Positions 1 to 6,204 of a stretch of 7,749 nucleotides of DNA are shown here, one piece after another; position 1 is the stretch's first letter, and each line of letters starts with the position of its first letter. Origin of the DNA: Cesiribacter sp. (lineage in GTDB: Bacteria; Bacteroidota; Bacteroidia; Cytophagales; Cyclobacteriaceae). The DNA lies in contig JASLAE010000239.1 of assembly GCA_030147305.1 (NCBI GenBank), forward strand, positions 1-7,749. Reading direction: 5' to 3'. The notes beneath the pieces are model-generated. The model ran no database searches, was not told where the DNA came from, and saw only the letters and a list, made by a program, of their open reading frames with translations. The translations under genes and the position numbers were made by a program.

Positions 1-344
1 CATATCCTGAACCAGATTCAGCAGCCCACCAGAAAGCTCACACAATCCATTCGCCTGAAGACAAAGTTGCTTGTGCGGGAATCTTCCATTATGCCCCATC
101 ACCAGCTAGCTTCCCAAACAAAGTAGACACTCGTTGAAGAAGTGGTCTGTTTATTTCCGCTCCCTCTACCGGAGCAACCCTACCCCTGCCTGGAGCATAA
201 TGCAAGCCTCAGGACTAATAAAGCTATAGAAAACGTTTTTTTAAGGCCTCAGCCATAAAACAGGACAGGGCAGGACAAACGATTGCGGGACAGTAGGTAT
301 CTTACAGGAGATAATCTTCTTAATCAGCAATTTTTTATCTACCC
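1..344. other. Left-edge region with no supportable gene
   Basis: No convincing gene is seen. Two plus-strand frames are open from the left edge, one to a TAG at 124-126 and one to a TGA at 135-137. Either could be the 3' end of an upstream gene, but the peptides (41 and 44 residues) match nothing I recognise. From about 138 to 344 all frames are broken. A small GC-rich hairpin (GCTCC 159-163 / GGAGC 171-175, 7-nt loop) is present without a T tract. A perfect palindrome AAAACGTTTT lies at 230-239. An AGGAG at 306-310 is about 35 nt from the permease ATG, too far to be its ribosome site. The stretch presumably carries the permease promoter, but I see no clear Bacteroidota -7/-33 pair. Confidence 0.5.
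230..239. promoter_or_regulatory. Perfect CG-centred palindrome upstream of the permease (possible operator)
   Basis: AAAACGTTTT is a perfect 10-bp palindrome about 105 bp before the permease start, embedded in an A/T-rich stretch. CG-centred palindromes of this kind are typical of LacI-family operators, but no regulator gene is in the window. A/T-rich palindromes also arise by chance, so this is only a candidate. Confidence 0.2.
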
Positions 345-1793
345 ATGCTCACAAGAAAGAACTTTGTCAAGAAGCTCGATGCTGTCAATGAGTTTGAGCG
401 GGAGCCCATTCCTAAAAACAAACTCAAAGGGTGGATGAGCTTTGTGGGCATGTATGCCGGAGAGCATACGGCCGGTACCGAGTTTGTGATTGGTCCGCTC
501 TTTGTTGCCCATGGTGCCAGCGCTCGCGATCTGGTGTTTGGGCTGCTGCTAGGCAATCTGCTGGCGGTGGCAAGCTGGGCTTTTCTTACTGCCAAGGTTT
601 CCATGAAGACCCGCCTCACCCTATATTACCAGCTGGAGAAGATCGCAGGCAAGCGCTTTTCGCTGCTCTATAACCTGGTCAATGCCCTCATGTTCTGTTT
701 TCTGGCCGGAGCCATGATTGCCGTTTCGGCCACCGCCGTGGGCATTCCCTTCGATCTGGCCATGCCGTCCCTTACCGATGTGTACCCTAACAGCATAGGC
801 TGGGTAGTAACGGTTTTTGTGGTGGGCATTATCACCACCTTTGTAGCCATGTTTGGCTTTGAGCAGGTATCACGTATGTCCAACCTGGCGGCTCCCTGGA
901 TGATCATGGTGTTCATTGCCGCAGCCGTAGCCGTATTGCCTCAATTGGGCGTAAATTCTTTAAGTGACCTGTGGCCGGTAGCCGAAACCAGGATCTGGAA
1001 TGGTGTAGCCATGCCAGGCCAAAGCACCTTCACTTTCTGGCACATCCTGTTCTTTGCCTGGTTCTGCAACATGGCCATGCACATCGGTATGGCCGATATG
1101 TCGATCCTTCGCTACGCTAAAAAATGGCAGTATGGCTTTGCTTCTGCCTCGGGCGTATTTCTGGGGCACTACATTGCCTGGATCGCTTCAGGCATCCTCT
1201 ATTCCCTGTTTCTGCTGGAAACAAACAACAGTACCGAGTTTGCACCGGGCCCTGTCGCCTACCGGGCAGCCGGCATCGCCGGAGCCCTTTGTGTGGTGAT
1301 TGCCGGTTGGACAACCGCGAACCCTACCCTGTACCGGGCAGGCCTGGCCATTCAGTCCATCAACCCTCGATGGAAAACCTGGAAAGTAACCCTGTTTGTG
1401 GGCCTGATCACAACACTGGCCGCCTGCTTTCCGGCGCTCGTTATGCGCCTGCTGGAATTTGTGGCCCTTTATGGCCTGGTTCTTATGCCGGTGGGTGCCA
1501 TCATTTTTATCGATGTCTTTGTACTGCACAAACTGGGACTTCAGGAAAATTATGCCGAACGTACCGGCAGCTCCTTTAACCTGTCTGTAGCCCTCACCTG
1601 GGGTCTTACGCTGGCGCTGTGTCTGGGTCTGAACATAGCCTTTGGTATCGAGATTTTCTTTCTGGGCCTGCCGGGCTGGTTTGCCGCTGTTATTATTTAT
1701 ATAGTGGCCAGCAAGCTGCTTCAAAAAAGCAGTTCCCAAAACATGCCCTCTTTAAAAAAAGACCCTACTAACACCAAACCCATGCCAGCCTGA
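345..1793 (+). CDS. NCS1-family permease (purine/cytosine-type transporter)
   Basis: This 482-residue inner-membrane transporter has about 12 predicted helices (roughly residues 45-57, 61-81, 105-133, 150-170, 183-203, 230-250, 265-290, 308-325, 346-366, 368-392, 413-434, 438-457). The length and helix count fit the NCS1 nucleobase:cation symporter family. Marks seen are the N-terminal GWMSFVGMYAGEHTAGTEF stretch (29-47), ADMSILRYAKKW (250-261) and GWTTANPTLYRAGLA (321-335), all in the style of cytosine/purine permeases. Substrates of NCS1 members include cytosine, purines, uracil, thiamine and allantoin; the sequence alone does not say which applies here. The ATG at 345 is the first start after an in-frame TAA at 321-323, and there is no Shine-Dalgarno at useful distance. 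The tail (460-482) is polar and cytoplasmic. The gene is coupled to the next by a one-base stop/start overlap. No nucleobase-metabolism gene lies nearby, so the substrate cannot be read from context. Confidence 0.85.
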   Translation: MLTRKNFVKKLDAVNEFEREPIPKNKLKGWMSFVGMYAGEHTAGTEFVIGPLFVAHGASARDLVFGLLLGNLLAVASWAFLTAKVSMKTRLTLYYQLEKIAGKRFSLLYNLVNALMFCFLAGAMIAVSATAVGIPFDLAMPSLTDVYPNSIGWVVTVFVVGIITTFVAMFGFEQVSRMSNLAAPWMIMVFIAAAVAVLPQLGVNSLSDLWPVAETRIWNGVAMPGQSTFTFWHILFFAWFCNMAMHIGMADMSILRYAKKWQYGFASASGVFLGHYIAWIASGILYSLFLLETNNSTEFAPGPVAYRAAGIAGALCVVIAGWTTANPTLYRAGLAIQSINPRWKTWKVTLFVGLITTLAACFPALVMRLLEFVALYGLVLMPVGAIIFIDVFVLHKLGLQENYAERTGSSFNLSVALTWGLTLALCLGLNIAFGIEIFFLGLPGWFAAVIIYIVASKLLQKSSSQNMPSLKKDPTNTKPMPA

Positions 1794-1978
1794 TGAAAAA
1801 AGTAGCTTATGTGCTTTCCCTGTTTTGCCTGCTGCTTACGCTGCTGCCTTCCGTTTTTGTTTACCTGCAGCTCATAAGTCTGGAAACCAACAAGACCCTG
1901 ATGCTGGCCGGCACAATCGGCTGGTTTTTGACAGCCTCTTACTGGATGAACAAACCCACGGCCGATACTGAACATTAA
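1793..1978 (+). CDS. Small two-helix membrane protein coupled to the permease
   Basis: This 61-residue protein has a short MKK lead, a first hydrophobic helix at about 5-28, a polar turn with SLETNKT (29-35), a second helix at about 36-52 and a polar, acidic tail (TADTEH). It has no cleavage site or lipobox, so it is read as an integral inner-membrane hairpin rather than a secreted protein. Its ATG shares one base with the TGA of the permease (TGATGA), so translation is probably coupled and the products made together. I recognise no named family. Small proteins with an ISLET-K-LM-G-T--WF--A-xWM pattern are, from memory, seen in other Bacteroidota, which would make it a conserved unknown. A role as accessory subunit or stabiliser of the permease is inferred only from the coupling. 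A strong hairpin follows at 2016. Confidence 0.7.
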   Translation: MKKVAYVLSLFCLLLTLLPSVFVYLQLISLETNKTLMLAGTIGWFLTASYWMNKPTADTEH

Positions 1979-2015
1979 CCCGCCGGGCAGCAGGATCCGC
2001 ACATCAGTATCACAC

Positions 2016-2046
2016 GCCCTGCTTCTAACTTTTAGAGCAGGGCTTT
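2016..2046 (+). terminator. Strong hairpin closing the permease unit
   Basis: GCCCTGCT (2016-2023) pairs perfectly with AGCAGGGC (2036-2043). After a single bulged T (2024) the stem continues as CTAA (2025-2028) with TTAG (2032-2035) around a CTT loop. That gives 12 base pairs starting 38 nt after the stop of the small membrane protein. Only three T residues follow before a CCCC run, so the U tract is poor. I read it as a rho-independent terminator, possibly also a 3'-end stabiliser. Confidence 0.6.
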
Positions 2047-2527
2047 CCCCTTGCCCATTACCCCCTTGCCGGGGAAAACCGGGCAGTATCAGGCTTTCCA
2101 TCAGTGCTTTAAACTATATCCTATAGCGCTGGACAGCTTTTTCACTACAGACGCGCTTCTTGAAAAAATCTATGGAAAGGCAAAAACATCTATAATTTCA
2201 CAAAGGCATTTGGAACTGTAAAGCCAGGTTTACTGGCAGGGCACATCAAAAAAGCATAAAACAATGCCAACCCAATGACAAGCCCTTTTCAGGTTAAAAA
2301 AGCGCCATGCCTTCGCGGCCTTTCATGCTTATGCCAACACCCGGATCGATGAAAAAAGATAACGGATAGTACCCATGCTTTACCCATCTATATCCCCTGA
2401 AGATTCGGGCCTTTCATTGTGAGCCTGGTGTAAAAAAAATGAATCTTTTACGCTGTTATGCTTTTCAGAACGCTGTGATTTTTGGCTTAGCTAAAAAACT
2501 GGTAACAGAACTAAAACACTGAATTAA
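2047..2527. other. Gene-free gap before the GMC gene
   Basis: About 480 bp contain no open frame worth calling on either strand; the longest ATG-started plus-strand readings I followed end within about 25 codons. A second hairpin lies at 2102-2131: outer stem CAGTG/CGCTG (one G-T pair), inner stem CTATA (2114-2118) with TATAG (2122-2126), and a T5 run at 2138-2142. It may act as a back-up terminator. The rest (2150-2527) is A/T-rich and presumably carries the promoter of the oxidoreductase gene. I could not find a good TAnnTTTG box (the nearest, TAATTTCA around 2201, has two mismatches). I looked for a remnant of a small-subunit gene that often precedes this type of GMC gene and saw none. Confidence 0.5.
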
Positions 2528-4207
2528 ATGGCTGAAAATACTTATGATGCAATCGTTATAGGCTCCGGTATCAGCGGAGGCTGGGCAGCGAAGGAACTTT
2601 GTGAAAAGGGGCTGAAAGTAATCATGCTGGAACGGGGAAAGAATGTAGAGCATGTAAAAGACTATACCAATGCTACCAAAGCACCCTGGGAGTTTAAACA
2701 TCGTGGCCGCCGAACCCAGGAGATGGTAAAGGACTACCCTGTGCTAAACAGGCATCATTCCCTGAGTGAAAAAACCCTGCCCTGGTGGGTAAACGATAAA
2801 GATTGCCCCTACACAGAAATTAAACGATTTGATTGGTTCAGAGGATACCAGGTAGGCGGAAGATCCCTGCTGTGGGGCAGGCAATCTTATCGTTTGAGTG
2901 ATCTGGATTTTGAAGCCAATGCCAAAGAAGGCATTGCTATTGACTGGCCGGTGAGGTACAAAGATATTGCCCCATGGTATAGTTATGTAGAACGCTTTGC
3001 AGGTATTAGCGGAAACAGAGACGGCATTCCTCACCTGCCCGATGGCGAGTTTTTGCCTCCTATGGATTTAACCTGTGTAGAAAAAGATGCTGCAGCAAGA
3101 ATCCAGCAGCATTATAAAGGCCAGAGGCATTTGATTATTGGCCGTTCTGCAAACATCACAGTTCCTCATAATGGAAGAACACCCTGCCAGTTCAGGAATA
3201 AATGCATGTTTGGCTGTCCCTATGGTTCGTATTTCAGTACGCAATCCTCAACGTTGCCGGCCGCGGTCAAAACCGGAAACCTAACCTTAAGGCCCCATAG
3301 CATCGTAACCAGAATATTGTATGACAAGGACACAAAGCGCGCAACCGGTGTAGAAGTGCTGGACTCCGAAAACAACCTGACTTACGAGTACAAGGCTTCT
3401 GTTGTATTCCTGAATGCCTCTACCCTGAACTCGGCCTGGATATTGATGAACTCGGCCACCGATGTATGGCCCGACGGGCTTGGAAGCAGCAGTGGGGAAT
3501 TGGGCCATAACCTTATGGATCATCATCTGAATGTTGGTGCGGGAGGTGAAATAGAGGGTTATGAAGATCAATATTATTATGGAAACAGGCCCAATGGCAT
3601 TTACGTGCCCCGTTTTCAAAACATAAACGGAGACAAGCGAAACTTTTTGAGGGGCTACGGATACCAGGGAGCAGCAAGCAGGTTAGGATGGAACAGAAAT
3701 GTGGCCGAGTATAGTATTGGGGCAGATTTAAAAGAAGCCCTGAGCGTGCCGGGGCCCTGGACCATGGGGATAGGCGGCTTTGGAGAAATACTTCCCTACC
3801 ACGATAATAAAGTTACCCTCGATAAGACAAAAACTGATAAATGGGGCTTAAATGTGCTCGCCATTGACTGTGAGCTTAAGGAAAACGAATTGAAAATGCG
3901 GGAGGATATGGCCCGGGAAGCAATAGCATTGCTGGAAGTGGCCGGTGCCAAAAATGTTTCCGGCGGTATTGGCGACGGTACCCCGGGCAGGGGAATTCAT
4001 GAAATGGGCACTGCCCGCATGGGCCACGACCCCAAAACCTCGGTGCTCAATAAATGGAATCAGGTTTGGGATGCACCTAATGTGTTTGTGACCGATGGCT
4101 CCTTTATGACCTCCGCTGCCTGCCAGAATCCATCGCTCACCTACATGGCTTTTACTGCCCGCGCAGCAGATTATGCAGTTAAGGAACTGAAAAAGCGTAC
4201 TCTCTAA
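2528..4207 (+). CDS. GMC-family FAD-dependent oxidoreductase (sugar/alcohol dehydrogenase type)
   Basis: This 559-residue flavoprotein belongs to the glucose-methanol-choline family. The FAD-binding Rossmann motif GSGISGG is at 12-18, followed by the ribose-binding acidic residue in LERG (34-37). The flavin-contact block VGGRSLLWGRQSYR is at 109-122. A cysteine-rich CQFRNKCMFGCPYGS lies at 220-234. The C-terminal GMC_oxred_C part carries HEMGTARMGH (491-500), VTDGS (521-525) and CQNPSLTYMAF (532-542); H491 and N534 are the probable His/Asn catalytic pair, by analogy with pyranose-oxidase-like members. The start is secure because a TAA lies directly before the ATG. There is no signal peptide. 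Bacterial relatives usually work as the large subunit of a periplasmic dehydrogenase, exported with a Tat-signal small subunit; no such gene adjoins here. The substrate is unknown. The neighbouring glycosidases and DUF1080 fragment make a sugar or glycoside (for example C3 oxidation) more likely than choline. Its A/T-richer codon use differs from the permease. Confidence 0.88.
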   Translation: MAENTYDAIVIGSGISGGWAAKELCEKGLKVIMLERGKNVEHVKDYTNATKAPWEFKHRGRRTQEMVKDYPVLNRHHSLSEKTLPWWVNDKDCPYTEIKRFDWFRGYQVGGRSLLWGRQSYRLSDLDFEANAKEGIAIDWPVRYKDIAPWYSYVERFAGISGNRDGIPHLPDGEFLPPMDLTCVEKDAAARIQQHYKGQRHLIIGRSANITVPHNGRTPCQFRNKCMFGCPYGSYFSTQSSTLPAAVKTGNLTLRPHSIVTRILYDKDTKRATGVEVLDSENNLTYEYKASVVFLNASTLNSAWILMNSATDVWPDGLGSSSGELGHNLMDHHLNVGAGGEIEGYEDQYYYGNRPNGIYVPRFQNINGDKRNFLRGYGYQGAASRLGWNRNVAEYSIGADLKEALSVPGPWTMGIGGFGEILPYHDNKVTLDKTKTDKWGLNVLAIDCELKENELKMREDMAREAIALLEVAGAKNVSGGIGDGTPGRGIHEMGTARMGHDPKTSVLNKWNQVWDAPNVFVTDGSFMTSAACQNPSLTYMAFTARAADYAVKELKKRTL

Positions 4208-4220
4208 CTTCATGTTCGGT

Positions 4221-4246
4221 GCAGGTGGCGTATGGCCAACTGCTTT
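4221..4246 (+). terminator. Hairpin after the GMC gene
   Basis: GCAGGTGGC (4221-4229) pairs with GCCAACTGC (4235-4243) around a 5-nt loop, eight of nine pairs being Watson-Crick with one internal G-A mismatch. It starts 14 nt after the oxidoreductase stop codon and is followed by TTT. The position and GC content suggest a transcription terminator or 3'-end structure, though the T tract is short. Confidence 0.5.
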
Positions 4247-4321
4247 ACCCTCTGTGATAAAATGGTTTATGATGCCTGGACAGTCTAGGCACAACATGCA
4301 GGTCCTTTTCATTTTCTATTG

Positions 4322-4333
4322 TTAAAATTTTAA
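4322..4333. promoter_or_regulatory. 12-bp A/T palindrome at the start of the alpha-galactosidase gene
   Basis: TTAAAATTTTAA is a perfect 12-bp palindrome that ends 4 nt before the GTG start at 4338. Placed there it could be an operator or simply an unstructured A/T-rich initiation region, which Bacteroidota genes often have instead of a Shine-Dalgarno sequence. The AAGG at 4332-4335 is too close to the GTG to be a normal ribosome site. The TTAAAAT core recurs in the inverted repeat at 5691-5734. Confidence 0.25.
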
Positions 4334-4337
4334 GGTA

Positions 4338-5600
4338 GTGGACATAAAAGCAAGCGTTATAAGAAGCTTCGGCTCAATTACTCTATGGTTTATACTGGCC
4401 CTTTCCCCCTGCTTTGGGCAGAAGTTTCAGAACCTGGCCCTGACCCCTCCCATGGGCTGGAACAGCTGGAACAGGTTTGAATGCGACATTAGTGAAAAAA
4501 TTATACGCGATGCCGCAGATGCCATGGTGGCCAGTGGCATGAAAGAGGCCGGGTATGAATACATTGTGATAGACGATTGCTGGCAGATAGGCCGCGACAG
4601 CCTGGGCTTTGTGGTGGCAGACCCCGAGAAGTTTCCATCGGGCATGAAAGCCCTGGCCGATTATGTACATGCCAAAGGACTTAAGTTCGGCATTTACTCC
4701 TGCGCCGGCCGCGAAACCTGCCAGAACAGGCCCGGAAGCCGGGGGTACGAATACCAGGATGCCCTCATGTATGCCAGCTGGGGCGTAGATTACCTGAAAC
4801 ACGACTGGTGCTACACCGACGGCCAGAATGCACAGGAATCTTATACGCTGATGCGCGATGCCTTGTATGCTGCCGGCCGGCCTATGGTGTTCAGCATGTG
4901 CGAGTGGGGCCTCAACAAGCCTTGGGAGTGGGCTCAGGACGTTTCTCACATCTGGAGAACCACCGGCGATATCCGCAACAACTGGGATGTTCCCGATGCC
5001 AAAGAAGGAAAGTGCTGGGGCGGAGGTGTAATCATAAACCTGGACATGCAGCAGGGACTGGAGGAATATGCAGGCCCCGGCCACTGGAACGATCCCGACA
5101 TGCTGCAGGTTGGAAATGGCGGCCTCACCGAAAGCGAAAGCCGGGCACACTTTAGCCTGTGGTGCATGCTGGCCGCTCCCCTGATGGCCGGCAACGACCT
5201 AAGCACGATGGATGCAACGACCAAAACTATTCTCACCAACAAAGAGGCCATTGCCATCAACCAGGATGCTTTAGGAAAGCAGGGTTTTAAGGTAAAGGAT
5301 TGGGGAGAATTTGAAGTTTATTATAAGCCCTTAGCAGGGGGAGATGTAGCCCTATGTCTGTTCAATCGCTTTAACGAGAAAATTGGGGTAGAAATGAACT
5401 GGCAAACCATGGAATGTACCTTCACGAAAAACAAAAAGCCCCTTGTGCTAAAGCCGCTCATTGACCGCAAGGATGTTCAGCTAAAAGACACCTATACGGT
5501 ACAGGATGTATGGAATAAAAAGAATGTATCGATGGCAAAGAACCTTATAACCGAAATTCCTGCCCATGATGTGGTGCTGCTGCAGCTATCGAAGCAGTAG
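4338..5600 (+). CDS. Secreted GH27 alpha-galactosidase
   Basis: This 420-residue glycoside hydrolase family 27 enzyme is predicted to release terminal alpha-linked galactose from oligo- or polysaccharides, in the periplasm or outside the cell. A signal peptide spans about 1-27 (hydrophobic core 14-23, cleavage after CFG). The cysteine near the site is preceded by proline, so it is not a lipobox. The (beta/alpha)8 barrel begins with TPPMGWNSWN (36-45), a GH27 hallmark. IDDCW (78-82) gives the galactose-binding acid pair. D156 in YLKHDWCY is the expected nucleophile and D211 in WRTTGDIRNNW the expected acid/base. AGPGHWNDPDML (245-256) and AINQDALGKQG (306-316) are further family blocks. Residues about 317-420 form the C-terminal beta-sandwich. 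GTG at 4338 is the only reasonable start: a TAA lies in frame at 4323-4325, and the first in-frame ATG is that of MGWNSW, which would remove the signal and the first strand. Hairpins on both sides suggest a single-gene transcript. GC content drops at the barrel/C-domain border. Confidence 0.92.
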   Translation: MDIKASVIRSFGSITLWFILALSPCFGQKFQNLALTPPMGWNSWNRFECDISEKIIRDAADAMVASGMKEAGYEYIVIDDCWQIGRDSLGFVVADPEKFPSGMKALADYVHAKGLKFGIYSCAGRETCQNRPGSRGYEYQDALMYASWGVDYLKHDWCYTDGQNAQESYTLMRDALYAAGRPMVFSMCEWGLNKPWEWAQDVSHIWRTTGDIRNNWDVPDAKEGKCWGGGVIINLDMQQGLEEYAGPGHWNDPDMLQVGNGGLTESESRAHFSLWCMLAAPLMAGNDLSTMDATTKTILTNKEAIAINQDALGKQGFKVKDWGEFEVYYKPLAGGDVALCLFNRFNEKIGVEMNWQTMECTFTKNKKPLVLKPLIDRKDVQLKDTYTVQDVWNKKNVSMAKNLITEIPAHDVVLLQLSKQ

Positions 5601-5649
5601 GCTGTTCAATAAGTATTTACGCTTTTTGGTGTAGCGGGAGGTAGTATTT

Positions 5650-5670
5650 AGCAGATACTGCTTATTTTTT
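5650..5670 (+). terminator. Intrinsic terminator after the alpha-galactosidase gene
   Basis: AGCAG (5650-5654) pairs with CTGCT (5658-5662) around an ATA loop, followed at once by TATTTTTT (5663-5670). The stem is short, but the T tract is the best of the three terminator candidates here. It lies 50 nt after the alpha-galactosidase stop codon and separates that gene from the next unit. Confidence 0.55.
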
Positions 5671-5690
5671 GAGATAGCTATTTCGGCTGA

Positions 5691-5734
5691 GATCAGATTT
5701 TAAGATTTAGGGTCGAGCGTGTTAAAATCTAATC
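5691..5734. repeat. 13-bp inverted repeat upstream of the DUF1080-like gene
   Basis: The arm at 5691-5703 (GATCAGATTTTAA) is matched by the arm at 5722-5734 (TTAAAATCTAATC), 12 of 13 positions being complementary, with an 18-nt spacer. The inner nine positions on each side pair perfectly. The second arm ends 38 nt before the chosen start at 5773. It has no T tract and follows a separate terminator, so an operator, or a 5'-leader hairpin if transcription starts upstream, is more likely than a terminator. A small TCGAG direct repeat (5714-5718 and 5733-5737) overlaps it. Confidence 0.4.
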
Positions 5735-5772
5735 GAGCTTCTATGGCCAAGGTGCTTATAAATGTTTCATCG

Positions 5773-6135
5773 ATGATGCAATCAAAGAAAACGATTTGGA
5801 TTTTGCTTTTCCTGTTTCTATCCCTGCTACAGCAGGTACAGGCACAGGATACCAGCACCTTTCTAAACACACTGCCACTCAGGGACCTCGGGGCCTTTAA
5901 GCCAGCCGATGCATCCTGGAAAATTGTGGGCGATGTGTGGGTAAACCGTGAAAAAGCCGGGCACATTAAAACAAGTACGGGTGAAGGAATACTGCTTTCA
6001 TCTGCAGACAAAGGGAGGCAGGAGCGTCTTGAGACGGACTGGCAGCACCAGGATATAGACCTTGAGCTCGAATTTATACTCACCAAAGGAGCATCGCGAA
6101 TAGCCTTGATTGCAGGCGGCAATGGCCATAAATAA
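5773..6135 (+). CDS. Truncated secreted DUF1080 (3-keto-disaccharide hydrolase-type) protein, N-terminal half only
   Basis: The 120-residue product starts MMQSKK, has a strong signal-peptide core (about 7-20) and a likely cleavage at VQA|QD (24/25). The mature part resembles the beginning of the DUF1080/PF06439 jelly-roll domain: LRDLGAFKPADASWKIVGD (36-54), a middle GEGILLSS (70-77), then DIDLELEFILTKG (94-106), matching the family's D-x-x-L-x-x-E-F-x-x-x-KG strand. In the family this strand is followed by an SNSGIY-like segment and a second half of about 90 residues. Here it runs into ASRIALIAGGNGHK and a stop, and only 69 nt separate it from the next gene, so the missing half is not present downstream. 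This suggests a deletion or frameshift remnant, or less likely a shortened functional protein. In-frame starts at 5743 (ATG) and 5719 (GTG) would add 10 or 18 residues before the signal peptide. 5773 gives the cleanest signal. It may be co-transcribed with the gene at 6205. Confidence 0.65.
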   Translation: MMQSKKTIWILLFLFLSLLQQVQAQDTSTFLNTLPLRDLGAFKPADASWKIVGDVWVNREKAGHIKTSTGEGILLSSADKGRQERLETDWQHQDIDLELEFILTKGASRIALIAGGNGHK

Positions 6136-6142
6136 TTCTAAA

Positions 6143-6163
6143 GCTGCTGCAAAAGGTAGTAGC
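6143..6163 (+). other. Hairpin between the DUF1080 fragment and the apiosidase-like gene
   Basis: GCTGCTGC (6143-6150) pairs with GTAGTAGC (6156-6163) over eight positions (two G-T pairs) around a 5-nt loop. It has no T tract downstream (an A-rich stretch follows), so it is not a typical terminator. It could be a processing or attenuation structure ahead of the next start. Confidence 0.3.
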
Positions 6164-6204
6164 ACCCAGAATAAAAAATGAGTTTTACTTTAATCGTATT
6201 TTAC

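Noticed and set aside
1..134. 3' end of an upstream gene in plus frames 1 or 3
   Set aside because: Both are open from the edge for about 42 codons, which happens often by chance, and neither peptide resembles a known C terminus.
205..256. GCCTCAG direct repeat (around 206 and 246)
   Set aside because: The repeat is only seven bases, two copies 40 bp apart, without further copies or a linked structure; this is likely chance.
1..344. Riboswitch (for example TPP type) before the NCS1 permease
   Set aside because: NCS1 members can carry thiamine precursors, so I looked on both strands, but the conserved CTGAGA and ACC...GAUCUGG-type blocks are absent. Only a small hairpin is present.
1188..1739. 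Minus-strand open frame of 183 codons
   Set aside because: It is antisense to the permease. The glutamine/glycine/lysine-rich peptide is a typical mirror of membrane-protein codons.
1979..2527. Hidden small-subunit or other short gene in the large gap
   Set aside because: The plus-strand ATG readings I followed stop within about 25 codons, and there is no Tat-like or lipoprotein signal sequence.
4383..5150. Minus-strand open frame of 255 codons
   Set aside because: It lies fully antisense to the alpha-galactosidase, whose plus-strand frame has clear family motifs. The minus peptide has no recognisable domain and is explained by codon bias of the real gene.
5597..6122. Minus-strand reading across the DUF1080 fragment and the gap (to a stop at 5700, then open again to about 5597) as a possible inserted or decayed gene
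   Set aside because: The two stretches are in the same frame and look mildly protein-like, but no family is recognisable. The upper part is antisense to a signal-peptide gene, and there is no start or terminal repeat to support an element.
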